Shown: positions 25,707-34,706 of the stretch, in pieces
Layout: each line of letters starts with the position of its first letter
How positions within the stretch are numbered: position 1 is the stretch's first letter
NCBI RefSeq assembly: GCF_022808175.1
Contig: NZ_JALGBX010000016.1
Coordinates: 1-64,000 of the forward strand
Origin: Streptomyces sp. AP-93
GTDB taxonomy: Bacteria; Actinomycetota; Actinomycetes; Streptomycetales; Streptomycetaceae
Length of the DNA stretch: 64,000 nt
Direction: 5' to 3'
Notes under the pieces: generated by a model
Databases searched by the model: none
What the model was told of the DNA's origin: nothing
What the model saw: the letters and a program-made list of their open reading frames with translations, nothing else
Made by a program: the position numbers and the translations under genes

Positions 25707-26810
25707 GTGATACGAGCCCACGAGCCCGCCCCTGCACGCTTACCCTCCGGCATCGGGCCGGCCGGGTGGAACAGCCCGGCCCCGGACCACCACGTCCCCG
25801 CGGATGCGAACCGACTGGACGTTGCTCTCGACGACATCCGCACGCTGATGACGACCGCCTGCAACCGGGCCGGCGTTCCGGGTTCCGGGGTCGGCCGGGT
25901 TGTTGAGCACTACCTGGACGGAGAGCTGCGCGGCAAGCCGTCGCACGGACTGGCCAAGTTCGCCTTCGAGTCGCAGTTTTTCTCCCAACGCACCGGTCCT
26001 CCCCGCATCAGGCATGAGCGCGGTGCCATGGCGGTCGTGGACGGCCAGCGTGAGATCGGGCCGCTCAGCGCCGACTTCGCCGTCAGCCTCGCCGTCCGCA
26101 AGGCCCGCCGGCTCGGCGTGGGCGTCGTCGGCATGATCAACACCCAGCGGTACGGCATCCTCGCCACCTGGAGTGAGCAGATCGCCGCCCAGGGCCTGGT
26201 TGGCCTGGTAGCGAACACCTCCCGGCCGGACGCCACGGTGCACGGCGCCCAAAGCCCCTTCCTCGGCGTCAATCCGGTCAGCTTCGCTTTCCCGACCGGC
26301 ACCGACACCGTCAGCGCGGACATGTCGACCACGCTGGCCCCCATGGGCGTGCTCTGGGAAGCGCGACGCGGCGGCTCCTCGCTGCCCCCTAACTGCTTCG
26401 TCGACGAGCACGGCGCGTTCACCGAGGATCCCGATACCGCCCGAGCGGCGATGGTCTTCGGGGAACACCGCGGCTACGCCCTCTCCCTGCTCATCCAGAT
26501 CCTCACCGGATCGCTCTTCGGGTTCCCCATGGGCGACGGCGTGGACTCCACCTGGAACACCGGCTACATGTTCATCGCCCTCAACCCAGCGTTCGCCGGC
26601 CAGGGCGACAGCAGCCACCTCGCGGCCAACAGCCGCCTCGCCGAGACGATCCAACAGACGCCTACGCGCGAGGGTGGAGCCGTACGGCTGCCCGGTCGGG
26701 CAGGCCGGGACCGCGCGGCGCGCGCCCGGCACGACGGCCGCATCGCCATCAGCGAAGCCCTCTACCGGCGGCTGCGGGCCCGCGCCGACGGCGACTTCAC
26801 CTCCGACTGA
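25707..26810 (+). CDS. Ldh2-family (malate/lactate/ureidoglycolate) dehydrogenase
   Basis: A 367-residue protein with the family order: VEHYLDGELRGKPSHGLAKF (catalytic SHG), NTQRYGILATWSEQIA (family NSxHfG), NTSRPDATVHGAQSPFLGVN (family GTNP), DMSTTLAPMG, and EHRGYALSLLIQILTGSLFG (GxKGyGL). It reduces 2-oxoacids or related substrates with NAD(P)H. GTG start with ACGGAG upstream. Codon 12 is a TTA (25740-25742), so bldA control is possible. The N terminus has about 30 extra polar residues, and several conserved His/Asn positions deviate, suggesting an unusual substrate. Confidence 0.8.
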   Translation: MIRAHEPAPARLPSGIGPAGWNSPAPDHHVPADANRLDVALDDIRTLMTTACNRAGVPGSGVGRVVEHYLDGELRGKPSHGLAKFAFESQFFSQRTGPPRIRHERGAMAVVDGQREIGPLSADFAVSLAVRKARRLGVGVVGMINTQRYGILATWSEQIAAQGLVGLVANTSRPDATVHGAQSPFLGVNPVSFAFPTGTDTVSADMSTTLAPMGVLWEARRGGSSLPPNCFVDEHGAFTEDPDTARAAMVFGEHRGYALSLLIQILTGSLFGFPMGDGVDSTWNTGYMFIALNPAFAGQGDSSHLAANSRLAETIQQTPTREGGAVRLPGRAGRDRAARARHDGRIAISEALYRRLRARADGDFTSD

Positions 26811-26845
26811 ACATCTCCCTCACCTCGTCGACTTCTGGAGTACCG

Positions 26846-27973
26846 ATGCGTTTCCACTGGTTCCTGCCCACCGCCAGCGACGGCCGCACCCTGACGACCG
26901 GGATGCACGGCACCCACGGCCCCGGCCACGACAGCGCCCTCGCCGACACCGGCTCCGACCGCCACCGTGCCCCCGCCCTCAAGTACATGACGCAGATCGC
27001 GCAGGCCGCCGAGCACATGGGCTTCGATGCGATCCTCACCCCCGTCGGCACGTACTGCGAGGACGCCTGGCTGACCTGCGCCGCCCTCGCCCAGGAGACC
27101 GAACACCTCAAGTTCCTGGTCGCGCTGCGCCCCGACGCGATATCCCCCACGCTCGCCGCCCAGATGACCGCCACCTTCCAGCGCCAATCGCGGGGCCGCC
27201 TGCTGCTCAACGTGGTGACCGGCGGCGAGGCGGCCGAGCAGGCCCGCTTCGGCGACCACCTGGACAAGGCGCAGCGCTACGCGCGGACCGCGGAGTGGCT
27301 CACGGTCCTGCGCGGCGCCTGGTCCGGTCCGTTCGACTACACCGGCAGCCACTACGACGTGCGCGGCGCGGCCGTCTTCGCCCCACCCGACCCGCTGCCT
27401 GGCGTGTACTTCGGTGGCTCGTCCACGGAGGCTGGCCCGGTCGCGGCCCGGCACGCGGACACCTACCTGACGTGGGGCGAGCCGCCCGCCCAGGTCGCGG
27501 CCAAGCTGGAGCGGATCCGGTCCCTGGCCGCCGAACAGGGCCGGACCGTGCGGTTCGGGATCCGCTTCCACGTCGTGGCCCGCGACACCTCCGCGCAGGC
27601 GTGGGCCGACGCCGAGCGCCTGGTGGCCGGTATCGACCCGCGTCAGGTGGAACGGGTGCAGGCCACGCTCGCCACCAGCCAGTCCACCGGTCAGGCCCGC
27701 ATGAGCGGCCTGCACGCCGCCTACCGCGGCAGCGGCCGCACCGCGGACTTGGAGGTGCACCCGAACGTGTGGGCCGGGGTGGGGCTGCTGCGCGGTGGCG
27801 CCGGCACCGCGCTGGTCGGCTCCCACCGGGAAGTCGCCGACCGGATCACCGAGTACGCGGCCCTGGGCATCGAGGAGTTCATCCTGTCCGGGTTCCCGCA
27901 CCTGGAAGAGGCGTACCAGGTCGGCGAAGGCGTCCTTCCGCTGCTCGGCGCCGGCACGGCGGCCCGCCGGTGA
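26846..27973 (+). CDS. SsuD-like FMN-dependent monooxygenase (LLM class)
   Basis: A 375-residue TIM-barrel flavoprotein. SsuD marks: RFHWFLPT at the start, TPVGTYCEDAWLTCAALAQE, ALRPDAISPTLAAQMTATFQ, RQSRGRLLLNVVTGG, PGVYFGGSSTEAGPVAARHA and TWGEPPAQV. Alkanesulfonate monooxygenases use FMNH2 from a separate reductase, and none is encoded here. Cluster members of this class often do Baeyer-Villiger or C-S/C-N oxidation. GGAG lies before the ATG. Its stop overlaps the next GTG. Confidence 0.85.
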   Translation: MRFHWFLPTASDGRTLTTGMHGTHGPGHDSALADTGSDRHRAPALKYMTQIAQAAEHMGFDAILTPVGTYCEDAWLTCAALAQETEHLKFLVALRPDAISPTLAAQMTATFQRQSRGRLLLNVVTGGEAAEQARFGDHLDKAQRYARTAEWLTVLRGAWSGPFDYTGSHYDVRGAAVFAPPDPLPGVYFGGSSTEAGPVAARHADTYLTWGEPPAQVAAKLERIRSLAAEQGRTVRFGIRFHVVARDTSAQAWADAERLVAGIDPRQVERVQATLATSQSTGQARMSGLHAAYRGSGRTADLEVHPNVWAGVGLLRGGAGTALVGSHREVADRITEYAALGIEEFILSGFPHLEEAYQVGEGVLPLLGAGTAARR

Positions 27974-29508
27974 GCGCCGTCAACATCATGGTGATCGGTG
28001 TCGGCCCGCACACCCGCCTCAACCACCTTCCCGCGCTCGCCGCCGCCCAGGATGTGGGCCTCGCGGGCACCCTCACCGGCGTCGACCTCCCCCACATCGG
28101 CGGCACGCTCGTCCAGTACGGCACGCCCCGCCAGCCCCGGCGGATGCCGGTCGTCGCGGTGGAAGCCTTTCCCGCCGTTCGCAGCGTCCTGCCTGGCCGC
28201 GTGCGCGGCGTCCTGGACGATGTCGTGGCCCGTGAGCGGGTCGGCGCCGTCGTCGTGGCGACGGAACCGTCCGTCCACCTGCCGTACGCGCTGTGGGCGA
28301 TCGAGCGGGGCCTGCCGGTGCTGCTGGACAAGCCGTTGACCATCCGCCCGGGTGCCTCCACCGACCCGGCGGCCGCCCTGGGGATCGCCGACGACTTCGA
28401 CACCCTCCTGGCCGCCTACCGCAGGGCCTGTCGCCGTGATCCGCGGATGGTGGTCAGCGTGTTGTCCCAGCGCCGCTGGCACCCGGCCTTTCGCATCATG
28501 CGGGATCTGATCGCCGAGGTCGCCGAGGCCACGAACTGCCCCGTCACCTCGATCCAGTCCAGCCACGGCGACGGCCAGTGGAGGCTCCCGGACGAGCTCG
28601 TTGACATCGGTTACCACGGGTTCGACCGCGGGTACGGAAAGGCGGGGCATTCCGGCTACCACCACTTCGACACCGTGCCGTGGCTGCTGTCCGCTGGCGA
28701 GCGCCCCGGCAAGGAGCTCGACGAGGTCGAGGTCCACGCGGCGTGCACCCGGCCAGCCGACAGCCTCGCCCAGCTCACCATCGCCGACCACGAACGGCTC
28801 CTGCCGGGCTTCGCCGACCGCAACCCCTACACCGAACAGGACTTGCACCAGCTCACCCACGGTTTCGGCGAGATCGACGTGTTCCTCAACGTCGCCTACC
28901 GCAGCCGGGGACGGCTGCTGACGCTCGCCAGCAGCAACCTCGCGCACAGCACTTTCTCCCAGCGCGGCAACCTCCGCCCCGTGACGAACGGCCTCTACAA
29001 GGGCAACGGCCGGATCGGGCAGGAAGGCCACATCGTCCAGCAAGGCCCATTCCAGGCACTGCACCTGCACGTCCTGCAGACCCTTCACGGCGACCAGGAC
29101 GGCACCGACCGGCGGGCCGCGGGCGGTGCCGACCACATCGAGCTCCACGTCTTCCGCAACGACCGGCTGCGCCCCGACTGGGAACGCCACCGGGCGCTCG
29201 ACTTCGCTGACCTCGTGCAGGGCAGCGGTGACAGCACGGTCCTGCCGACCCAGCGCTCGGCCCGCGACTGCGCCGTCACCGAGTTCCTCTCCTACCTCAC
29301 CGGCCGTATACCCCGCGAGCGGATGGCCTCTGACCTGGCCGATCACCGCCGACCGGCCCGCCTGATGGCCGCCGCTTACCTGTCGATGGCCCGCCGCTGG
29401 GCCGACGGAGGCAGACCCACCGCCCCCGTCGTCCTCGACTTCCACCCCACCACCGTCCCGGCCGCACCTGCCGGCCGCACCCTCACCGCCCTCGGGGCCA
29501 CGTCATGA
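27970..29508 (+). CDS. Gfo/Idh/MocA-type oxidoreductase
   Basis: A 512-residue protein. The Rossmann start is NIMVIGVGPHTRLNHLPAL. The next family block is VVVATEPSVHLPYALWAIER, with the catalytic motif LLDKPLTIRPG (family EKP). Then QRRWHPAFRIMRDLIAEVAE and a metal/substrate region IGYHGFDRGYGKAGHSGYHHFD. The C-terminal part is longer than usual (families are mostly 330-400 residues). Such enzymes oxidise or epimerise sugars and cyclitols. The GTG overlaps the monooxygenase stop, and the stop overlaps the following kinase gene. Confidence 0.8.
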   Translation: MSAVNIMVIGVGPHTRLNHLPALAAAQDVGLAGTLTGVDLPHIGGTLVQYGTPRQPRRMPVVAVEAFPAVRSVLPGRVRGVLDDVVARERVGAVVVATEPSVHLPYALWAIERGLPVLLDKPLTIRPGASTDPAAALGIADDFDTLLAAYRRACRRDPRMVVSVLSQRRWHPAFRIMRDLIAEVAEATNCPVTSIQSSHGDGQWRLPDELVDIGYHGFDRGYGKAGHSGYHHFDTVPWLLSAGERPGKELDEVEVHAACTRPADSLAQLTIADHERLLPGFADRNPYTEQDLHQLTHGFGEIDVFLNVAYRSRGRLLTLASSNLAHSTFSQRGNLRPVTNGLYKGNGRIGQEGHIVQQGPFQALHLHVLQTLHGDQDGTDRRAAGGADHIELHVFRNDRLRPDWERHRALDFADLVQGSGDSTVLPTQRSARDCAVTEFLSYLTGRIPRERMASDLADHRRPARLMAAAYLSMARRWADGGRPTAPVVLDFHPTTVPAAPAGRTLTALGATS

Positions 29509-30518
29509 CCGCCCCACCCACCACCGGCCCCACCGATCCCGGCCTGGCCGAGGTCCTCGGCCCCCACCTGCACCAGGTTCTTGCCGCGTGCCGCCGCCAC
29601 ACCGGGCGCACTACCCGCATCGAGGTGTGCAGTGGCGGAAATGTCAGCCACGTCTTCCGCGTCCGCGGCGAGGCGGGCAACGTCATCGTCAAGGTCCGCG
29701 GCCACCGCTTCGCCCGGATCCCGCACATCGCCACCGACCCGGCGCTGATCATGGTCGAGCACAGGGCTCTGGCAATCCACCACGGCCTGTTGCCCGACCT
29801 GTTCCCGAAGGTCCTGGCCCTCCTGCCCGAGGCCCACTCCATGGTGATGACCGACGTCTTCCCCGACGGCCGCGCCTGGCGCGAGCACCTCGACCAGCGC
29901 GCGGCCACTACTGAGGAGTGCACGCGCCTGGGCAAGGCCCTGACCCGCATCCACCACGCCACTGCCGGCCTGCCGCCGCTGCGCGACGGCGACGGCGACG
30001 ACCTCTTCCGCGCCGAACACGCTCATGGCTACTGCCTGCGCGCCTGCGGCCACCGCGCACTCGACGAGGCGTGTCGCCGCCTTGACGATCTGCCTGGCCA
30101 GCAACTGATCCTCGGCGACACCTGCCCGAAGAACCTCAGCCTCCACGCCGGGCGCACCGCGTTCGTCGACCTCGACAACGTGCACACGGGCGCTCCACTG
30201 TTCGACCTCGGCTACCTCCTCGCCCACCTGGTCCTGCACCACATCACCCGGTCCACGCTCCTGCCTCCCCTCGCCATCGCGTTCCTCGACGCTTACACCC
30301 TCCCTGGCCCTGCCCGGCCCTGGCACGACGACGACCTTCTCGCGACGGTGGCCGCGGGCGTGATGCTGTACCGGCTGGAGGCCCGCACCGTCCCCTACCC
30401 GGCGACCGCCCCGCCCGCGACGGCCGACCAGCTGCGCCGCAGCCTGCGTCGTCTGCTGGATGCCGGGCCGTTCACCGTCCCCGACCTGCTGGCCGCCGCC
30501 GGACCGGTGGCGAGATGA
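29505..30518 (+). CDS. Second APH-fold kinase, with altered catalytic loop
   Basis: A 337-residue protein. The glycine-rich and lysine region reads CSGGNVSHVFRV and NVIVKVRGHRF. The catalytic loop is LILGDTCPKNLSLHAGRTAF, where the usual His of HGDxxxxN is missing but Asp and Asn remain, followed by VDLDNVHTGAPLFDLGYLL (DLD in place of DFE). The family includes choline, methylthioribose and aminoglycoside kinases. It is coupled by ATGA on both sides. The substrate is probably a product or intermediate of this block. Confidence 0.75.
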   Translation: MTAPPTTGPTDPGLAEVLGPHLHQVLAACRRHTGRTTRIEVCSGGNVSHVFRVRGEAGNVIVKVRGHRFARIPHIATDPALIMVEHRALAIHHGLLPDLFPKVLALLPEAHSMVMTDVFPDGRAWREHLDQRAATTEECTRLGKALTRIHHATAGLPPLRDGDGDDLFRAEHAHGYCLRACGHRALDEACRRLDDLPGQQLILGDTCPKNLSLHAGRTAFVDLDNVHTGAPLFDLGYLLAHLVLHHITRSTLLPPLAIAFLDAYTLPGPARPWHDDDLLATVAAGVMLYRLEARTVPYPATAPPATADQLRRSLRRLLDAGPFTVPDLLAAAGPVAR

Positions 30519-31819
30519 ACGTCCCCATGGCCCCGCCCGGTGACCATCCCGCCCTGGACGCTTTGGCGGAACTGAGCGCCCGCGGCATCCACGCGCCCAG
30601 CATCCAGTCGCTGTCCCGCGACCAGAGCCCGTTTGCCCGCCCTACGCCAGCATGGACCCGATACCTCGCACCGGGCGTCGTCCTCGCAGCCCGCCCAATC
30701 GACCTCGGCGACGGCAGCCTCACCAACGCCTACACCCTCACCCTCGACCTCGACCGCGCCGCGTGCCGACCCGTCTCCTCCCCGGCAGGATTCCACCTGC
30801 GCCGCCTCGTCACCGGCCCCACCGTCGCCGCGACCTCCGGCGCCTTCGCCTACATCTCCGACGACCCCACCTACCAGCCCGCCGAACCTTGCCTCGACCT
30901 CGCCGTCCGCGACCACACCGCCGCCAGCCTGCCCACCGTCACCAAACCCGCCCTTCTCCTACACCAAGGCCGCCCGGCCGTACGTACCTTGGCCGCCACC
31001 GGCACCCTGACCGTCGCCGGCCGCCCACATCCCTGGACTGGGTCCAAGGACCCCACGCCGTACCCGGCCCCACCCGGGAACCTCACCGTGTTCGGCGCAG
31101 CGAACTGCCACATCCGCTATCGCGACGACCCCCGCACCGGGTTCCGCCGCGACGTCGACCGGGTCGCCAACACCACACCCCGCGACCCGGCTGTCCTCGA
31201 CTGCGTAGTCTCCTCTGCCCCTGCTGGGGCGCGGATCACCGCCTTGCATCCCGGCGGCGGTGCCGACCTGTTCGCCGGCGCCTACGTCCTGCGTGCGCAC
31301 CGGCCTTGGCCCACCCACCTCGTCGCGAACGCACGCGTTCACGTCACTGCAGTCGACACCCTCTGCACCACCGACATCGAAAGCGCCCTGTCCTTGGGGC
31401 CCTCGGCCGCCGACGCCGCGACCGGACGCACCGCAGCCTGGGACCAGAGCCTCGGCACGAATCCCTTCCGCCCCGACGTCCGCTACGCCCGCACCCTTCT
31501 CGCCCTCGACGGTCGGCAACTGACCCTGACCGTTCTGGACGGCGCGCCCCTCGCCCCCACATTCCAGGGCGTCACCGTCCAGGAGACCGCCGAACTGTGC
31601 GCGCGGGCGGGCCAAGATCCAGCGACGGTGTTCCACCTCGACGGCGGCCAGACGTCCAAGATCGCCTACCGGCACGGTCGCGGACCGGCAGACGCCGTCG
31701 GCAACCTCCACTACCTGCGATGGCCCCGCCAGAAGCACGAGCCCTTTCGCTGGCAGGGCCTCGACGGCCGCCGCGCTCACAGCGCACTCGAGGTCACCCT
31801 CAACGAGGAGTCCCCTTGA
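30515..31819 (+). CDS. Phosphodiester-glycosidase (NAGPA)-like protein
   Basis: A 434-residue protein. The C-terminal half carries NAGPA-like blocks: VRYARTLLALDGRQLTLTVL, then GVTVQETAELCARAGQDPAT and VFHLDGGQTSKIAYR (family ALNLDGGGSSTLV). The N-terminal 120 residues (YLAPGVVLAARPIDLGDG ... SLTNAYTLTLDLDRA) form a further beta-rich part typical of this fold. NAGPA hydrolyses GlcNAc from phosphodiesters. No signal peptide is visible, so it may act in the cytoplasm, which is unusual. It is coupled to the kinase before it and the deacetylase after it. Confidence 0.6.
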   Translation: MNVPMAPPGDHPALDALAELSARGIHAPSIQSLSRDQSPFARPTPAWTRYLAPGVVLAARPIDLGDGSLTNAYTLTLDLDRAACRPVSSPAGFHLRRLVTGPTVAATSGAFAYISDDPTYQPAEPCLDLAVRDHTAASLPTVTKPALLLHQGRPAVRTLAATGTLTVAGRPHPWTGSKDPTPYPAPPGNLTVFGAANCHIRYRDDPRTGFRRDVDRVANTTPRDPAVLDCVVSSAPAGARITALHPGGGADLFAGAYVLRAHRPWPTHLVANARVHVTAVDTLCTTDIESALSLGPSAADAATGRTAAWDQSLGTNPFRPDVRYARTLLALDGRQLTLTVLDGAPLAPTFQGVTVQETAELCARAGQDPATVFHLDGGQTSKIAYRHGRGPADAVGNLHYLRWPRQKHEPFRWQGLDGRRAHSALEVTLNEESP

Positions 31820-32475
31820 CCATCCCCCGGTCTGTCCTGGTCATCGTCGCGCACCCAGATGACGCCGAGCTGGCCATGGGCATGCGTATCCGCGACCACG
31901 TCCTTGCCGGCGACCGAGTCCGTGTTCACTGCCTGAGCACCGGAAGCACGCAGAAGGACGCCGTGGCTGTACGCCGCGACGAATGCCTGGCCGCCTCGAA
32001 GATCCTCGGCATCGACGGCTACACGTTCTCTCCCATCCCCGACACCCGGTTCACCGACCACCGAGGCGCCATCAACGCAGCCCTCTTCGACGCCTTCGCC
32101 ACGGAGCGCCCCGACGTCGTCTACACCCACTACCCCGACGACCAGCACCTCGACCATGCCGTTACAGGCGAGGAGGCCACCACCGTCGCGATGCGCGAGG
32201 CTGCCGACCTGATCCATTTCCGCTCCCCCTACAGCCGCAACTTCGAGCCGAACCTCTACTTCGTCGGCACCCCCGACCTACTGGCCGCCAAGCAGGAGGC
32301 GTTGGCCTGCTTTAGCTCGCAGCAACAGCTCGACATGGCGGTCTTCGGCGGCCTGACCGTGCTGGCATACCGGCAGCACGTGCACCACCGCGTCGTCGAG
32401 CGCTTCCCAGACGGAGCCCACGGCGCCGAGACGTTCCGCACTGCCCGTCAGATCGTCCATGCCTCCCGTCCGTAG
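31816..32475 (+). CDS. PIG-L family deacetylase
   Basis: A 219-residue zinc hydrolase. The first metal site is VIVAHPDDAELAMG (AHPDDxE) and the second is THYPDDQHLDHAVTG (HxxDHxxxH-type). Family members deacetylate GlcNAc-containing compounds such as GlcNAc-inositol in mycothiol synthesis and N-acetylated antibiotic intermediates. The TTG start overlaps the previous stop, with GAGGAG upstream. With the NAGPA-like protein and two kinases, it suggests an N-acetylated, phosphorylated sugar intermediate. Confidence 0.88.
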   Translation: MTIPRSVLVIVAHPDDAELAMGMRIRDHVLAGDRVRVHCLSTGSTQKDAVAVRRDECLAASKILGIDGYTFSPIPDTRFTDHRGAINAALFDAFATERPDVVYTHYPDDQHLDHAVTGEEATTVAMREAADLIHFRSPYSRNFEPNLYFVGTPDLLAAKQEALACFSSQQQLDMAVFGGLTVLAYRQHVHHRVVERFPDGAHGAETFRTARQIVHASRP

Positions 32476-32537
32476 ACGAGGCACCACCCACACCCTTCGG
32501 CACGCTGTCGACCACACGATCAGGGAGGCACAACCTG

Positions 32538-32723
32538 ATGATTACCGTCACGTACGACGGCCAGGCGACTCTGCCCGCCCTTCGAGAGGCATGCCTCCGC
32601 GCAGGCTTCGACGCCGCGGAGGCACAGCTGATCCGCGCCCTCGACAACGGCATCTGGCACCTGCCCGGCGGTGTTGTCGCCCGCGTCTGTGGTGTGTGGC
32701 CTCAGGAGATAGTTGACAGAAGA
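32538..32723 (+). pseudogene. Phosphotransferase N terminus cut off by an insertion sequence
   Basis: An ATG at 32538 opens MITVTYDGQATLPALREACL followed by AEAQLIRALDNGIWHLPGG and VVARVCGVWPQE, the start of a Streptomyces APH-type phosphotransferase as I remember it. After about 60 codons the frame runs into the left end of the IS481-family element. No matching C-terminal half is seen on the other side of the element, so sequence was also lost there. Confidence 0.6.
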
Positions 32724-34655
32724 GTCTCGGAACATCCTGGACAGCAGTCTCAGGACACTCTTGACGGCTCTCCTTCGACTCCTCGACCATGGTTGCCGTG
32801 GTCGAGGGGGCGGATGCCGGGCGGGGCCCGGCTTGGTTGGTAGAGCAGCGCTACCGAGCAGTTCTTGAGGTCCTTGACGGATCACCGGTCAGCGAGGTGG
32901 CCATCCGGTACGGGGTGTCTCGGCAGACGATCTACGCATGGAAGGCCAAGCACGAGGCCGGCGGCCTGGACGGGCTGAAGGAGAGATCCCGGCGGCCGCA
33001 CAACAGCCCGAACCGGCTGCCTGCCGCGGCAGAAGCGCTGGCCTGTGAGATGCGCCGGGCCAACCCGCGTTGGGGCGCCCGCCGAATTGCTTACGAAATC
33101 GCAAGGACCGGAATCCCCGCGGCGCCATCGCGGGCCACTGTGCACCGGGCCCTGGAACGCAACGGCCTGATCCGGCACCAGAAGCAGCAACACCGCCGCA
33201 AGTACAAACGCTGGCAGCGCGAGACGCCCATGCATTTGTGGCAGATGGACCTGGTCGGCGGCATTTTTCTGTCCGCCGGCCGCGAGTGCAAGATGCTCAC
33301 CGGGATCGACGATCACTCCCGGTCCGTGGTCGTCTCCACGGTTCTCGCGGTGCCTTCGGGCAGGGCGGTCGCGGACGCGTTCGTGCGCGCGATGCGCGTC
33401 TACGGCGTGCCGGCAGAGGTGCTCACCGACAACGGTAAGCAGTTCACCGGGCGGTTCACCAAGCCTCGCCCCGCCGAGGTGCTGTTCGAGCGGGTCTGCC
33501 GGGAGAACGGCATCACAGCCAAGCTGATCAAGCCCTACTCGCCGACGACGACTGGGAAAATCGAGCGATGGCATCAGACTCTGCGGCGGGAGCTCCTGGA
33601 CGTCGCCGGCGCATTCGCCGATCTGCCCGCCGCCCAAGCGGCGGTCGACGCCTGGGTCCACACCTACAACACCGCCCACCCACACCAGGCGCTGAAGATG
33701 GCCGCCCCGGCCAGCCTCTTCCGGCCCAACCCGCAGCCCGAACCCACGACCGTCGTCCCCGTCCGGGCACCCGACGCGGAACCCGAACTCGTGGCCGAAC
33801 CGCAGCCAGCCGCCCTACTCATGGCAGGGACCGGACCGGCCATGGAGTTCGAGACCATCGTCACCGCCAGCGGCCACGTCGGCGTTCTCCCGCGGATCCA
33901 GCGCGTCAGGCTTAGCAACGACCACGCCGGACGCAAGGTCCGCGTGTGGGTTGACGAACTCACCATCCACATCAGCCTCGACGGCGAGGTACTCAAGAGT
34001 GCTGCCTCCCGCCTGGACGCCGACAACCTGCGCGAGTTGTCGATGCGCGGTGCGGTCAAGGCCGGGCCGCCCCCGGCCGCACCGGCGGTGGTCCAGCGAG
34101 GGCGGCTGGAGCCCGGTGCCGTCATCGAGGTCGACCGGAACGTCGATGGCAGCGGTATCGCCAGGCTCGGCAGCACTCCGGTGAAGATCGGCTACGAGCT
34201 GGCCAACCGTCGGGTCACCCTGAGGCTGGACGGACATCTCATGCACGTCGTCCACGACGCCGTACTCGCCAAAACGCTGCCCGCCCCCATCGAATCGGAC
34301 CAGCGGGCCAACCTCCGCGGCGCCAGGCTCGCCGCCGAGGAACTTCCACCGCCGGTCGTCGGCGCGATCCGGGTCGAGCGCAAGGTCCCCGTCGACGGCG
34401 TCATCATGGTCGCCCGCCAGCGGCTACGAGTCGGCCGCACCTACGCCGGCGAGACCGTGACGATCCACGTCGAGGACACCTACTTCCGAATCACCCTCAA
34501 CGACGCCGAGCTCGCCCTGCACCCTCGCAAGAACCGGAACCCGGTCACGCGATTCAGGGCAAAGATCCACGCTCCCAAGCTCTGACCCACTGTCCACCAT
34601 CACCTGAGGCCGTCAACCATGTCCTGATGCAGTGATGTCAACAAAGTCCCGAGAC
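32724..34655 (+). mobile_element. IS481-family insertion sequence
   Basis: The transposase gene is flanked by imperfect inverted repeats. The outer block GTCTCGG at 32724-32730 matches CCGAGAC at 34649-34655. Inside it, GACAGCAGTCTCAGGACA-type sequence (32740-32757) and TTGACGGC at 32761-32768 pair with GCCGTCAA (34609-34616) and TGTCCTGATGC (34620-34630) on the right. The arms run about 45 bases. I see no direct target duplication, which fits a deletion next to the element. The exact ends are uncertain by several bases. Confidence 0.65.
32789..34585 (+). CDS. IS481-family DDE transposase with long repeat-bearing C terminus
   Basis: A 598-residue protein. N-terminal HTH: VAIRYGVSRQTIYAWKAKHE. 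The rve catalytic core carries the DDE residues in LWQMDLVGG, VLTDNGKQFTG and TTGKIERWHQTL. From about residue 355 a beta-rich extension contains three similar modules: IQRVRLSNDHAGRKVRVWVD, STPVKIGYELANRRVTLRLD and RQRLRVGRTYAGETVTIHVE, each ending near a D/E-G-x-L or equivalent strand. Ordinary IS481 transposases are 300-400 residues, but long Streptomyces members exist. It appears intact and could be active. Confidence 0.9.
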   Translation: MVAVVEGADAGRGPAWLVEQRYRAVLEVLDGSPVSEVAIRYGVSRQTIYAWKAKHEAGGLDGLKERSRRPHNSPNRLPAAAEALACEMRRANPRWGARRIAYEIARTGIPAAPSRATVHRALERNGLIRHQKQQHRRKYKRWQRETPMHLWQMDLVGGIFLSAGRECKMLTGIDDHSRSVVVSTVLAVPSGRAVADAFVRAMRVYGVPAEVLTDNGKQFTGRFTKPRPAEVLFERVCRENGITAKLIKPYSPTTTGKIERWHQTLRRELLDVAGAFADLPAAQAAVDAWVHTYNTAHPHQALKMAAPASLFRPNPQPEPTTVVPVRAPDAEPELVAEPQPAALLMAGTGPAMEFETIVTASGHVGVLPRIQRVRLSNDHAGRKVRVWVDELTIHISLDGEVLKSAASRLDADNLRELSMRGAVKAGPPPAAPAVVQRGRLEPGAVIEVDRNVDGSGIARLGSTPVKIGYELANRRVTLRLDGHLMHVVHDAVLAKTLPAPIESDQRANLRGARLAAEELPPPVVGAIRVERKVPVDGVIMVARQRLRVGRTYAGETVTIHVEDTYFRITLNDAELALHPRKNRNPVTRFRAKIHAPKL

Positions 34656-34706
34656 CTCACACCCAACCACCCACATCTCGCACACGGCACTGGGATCGTG
34701 ACCCAC

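Noticed and set aside
26674..27969. Long plus-strand frame ahead of the Gfo/Idh gene
   Set aside because: It is an Arg/Pro-rich shadow of the SsuD-like gene. The oxidoreductase begins at the GTG at 27970, where the Rossmann motif starts.
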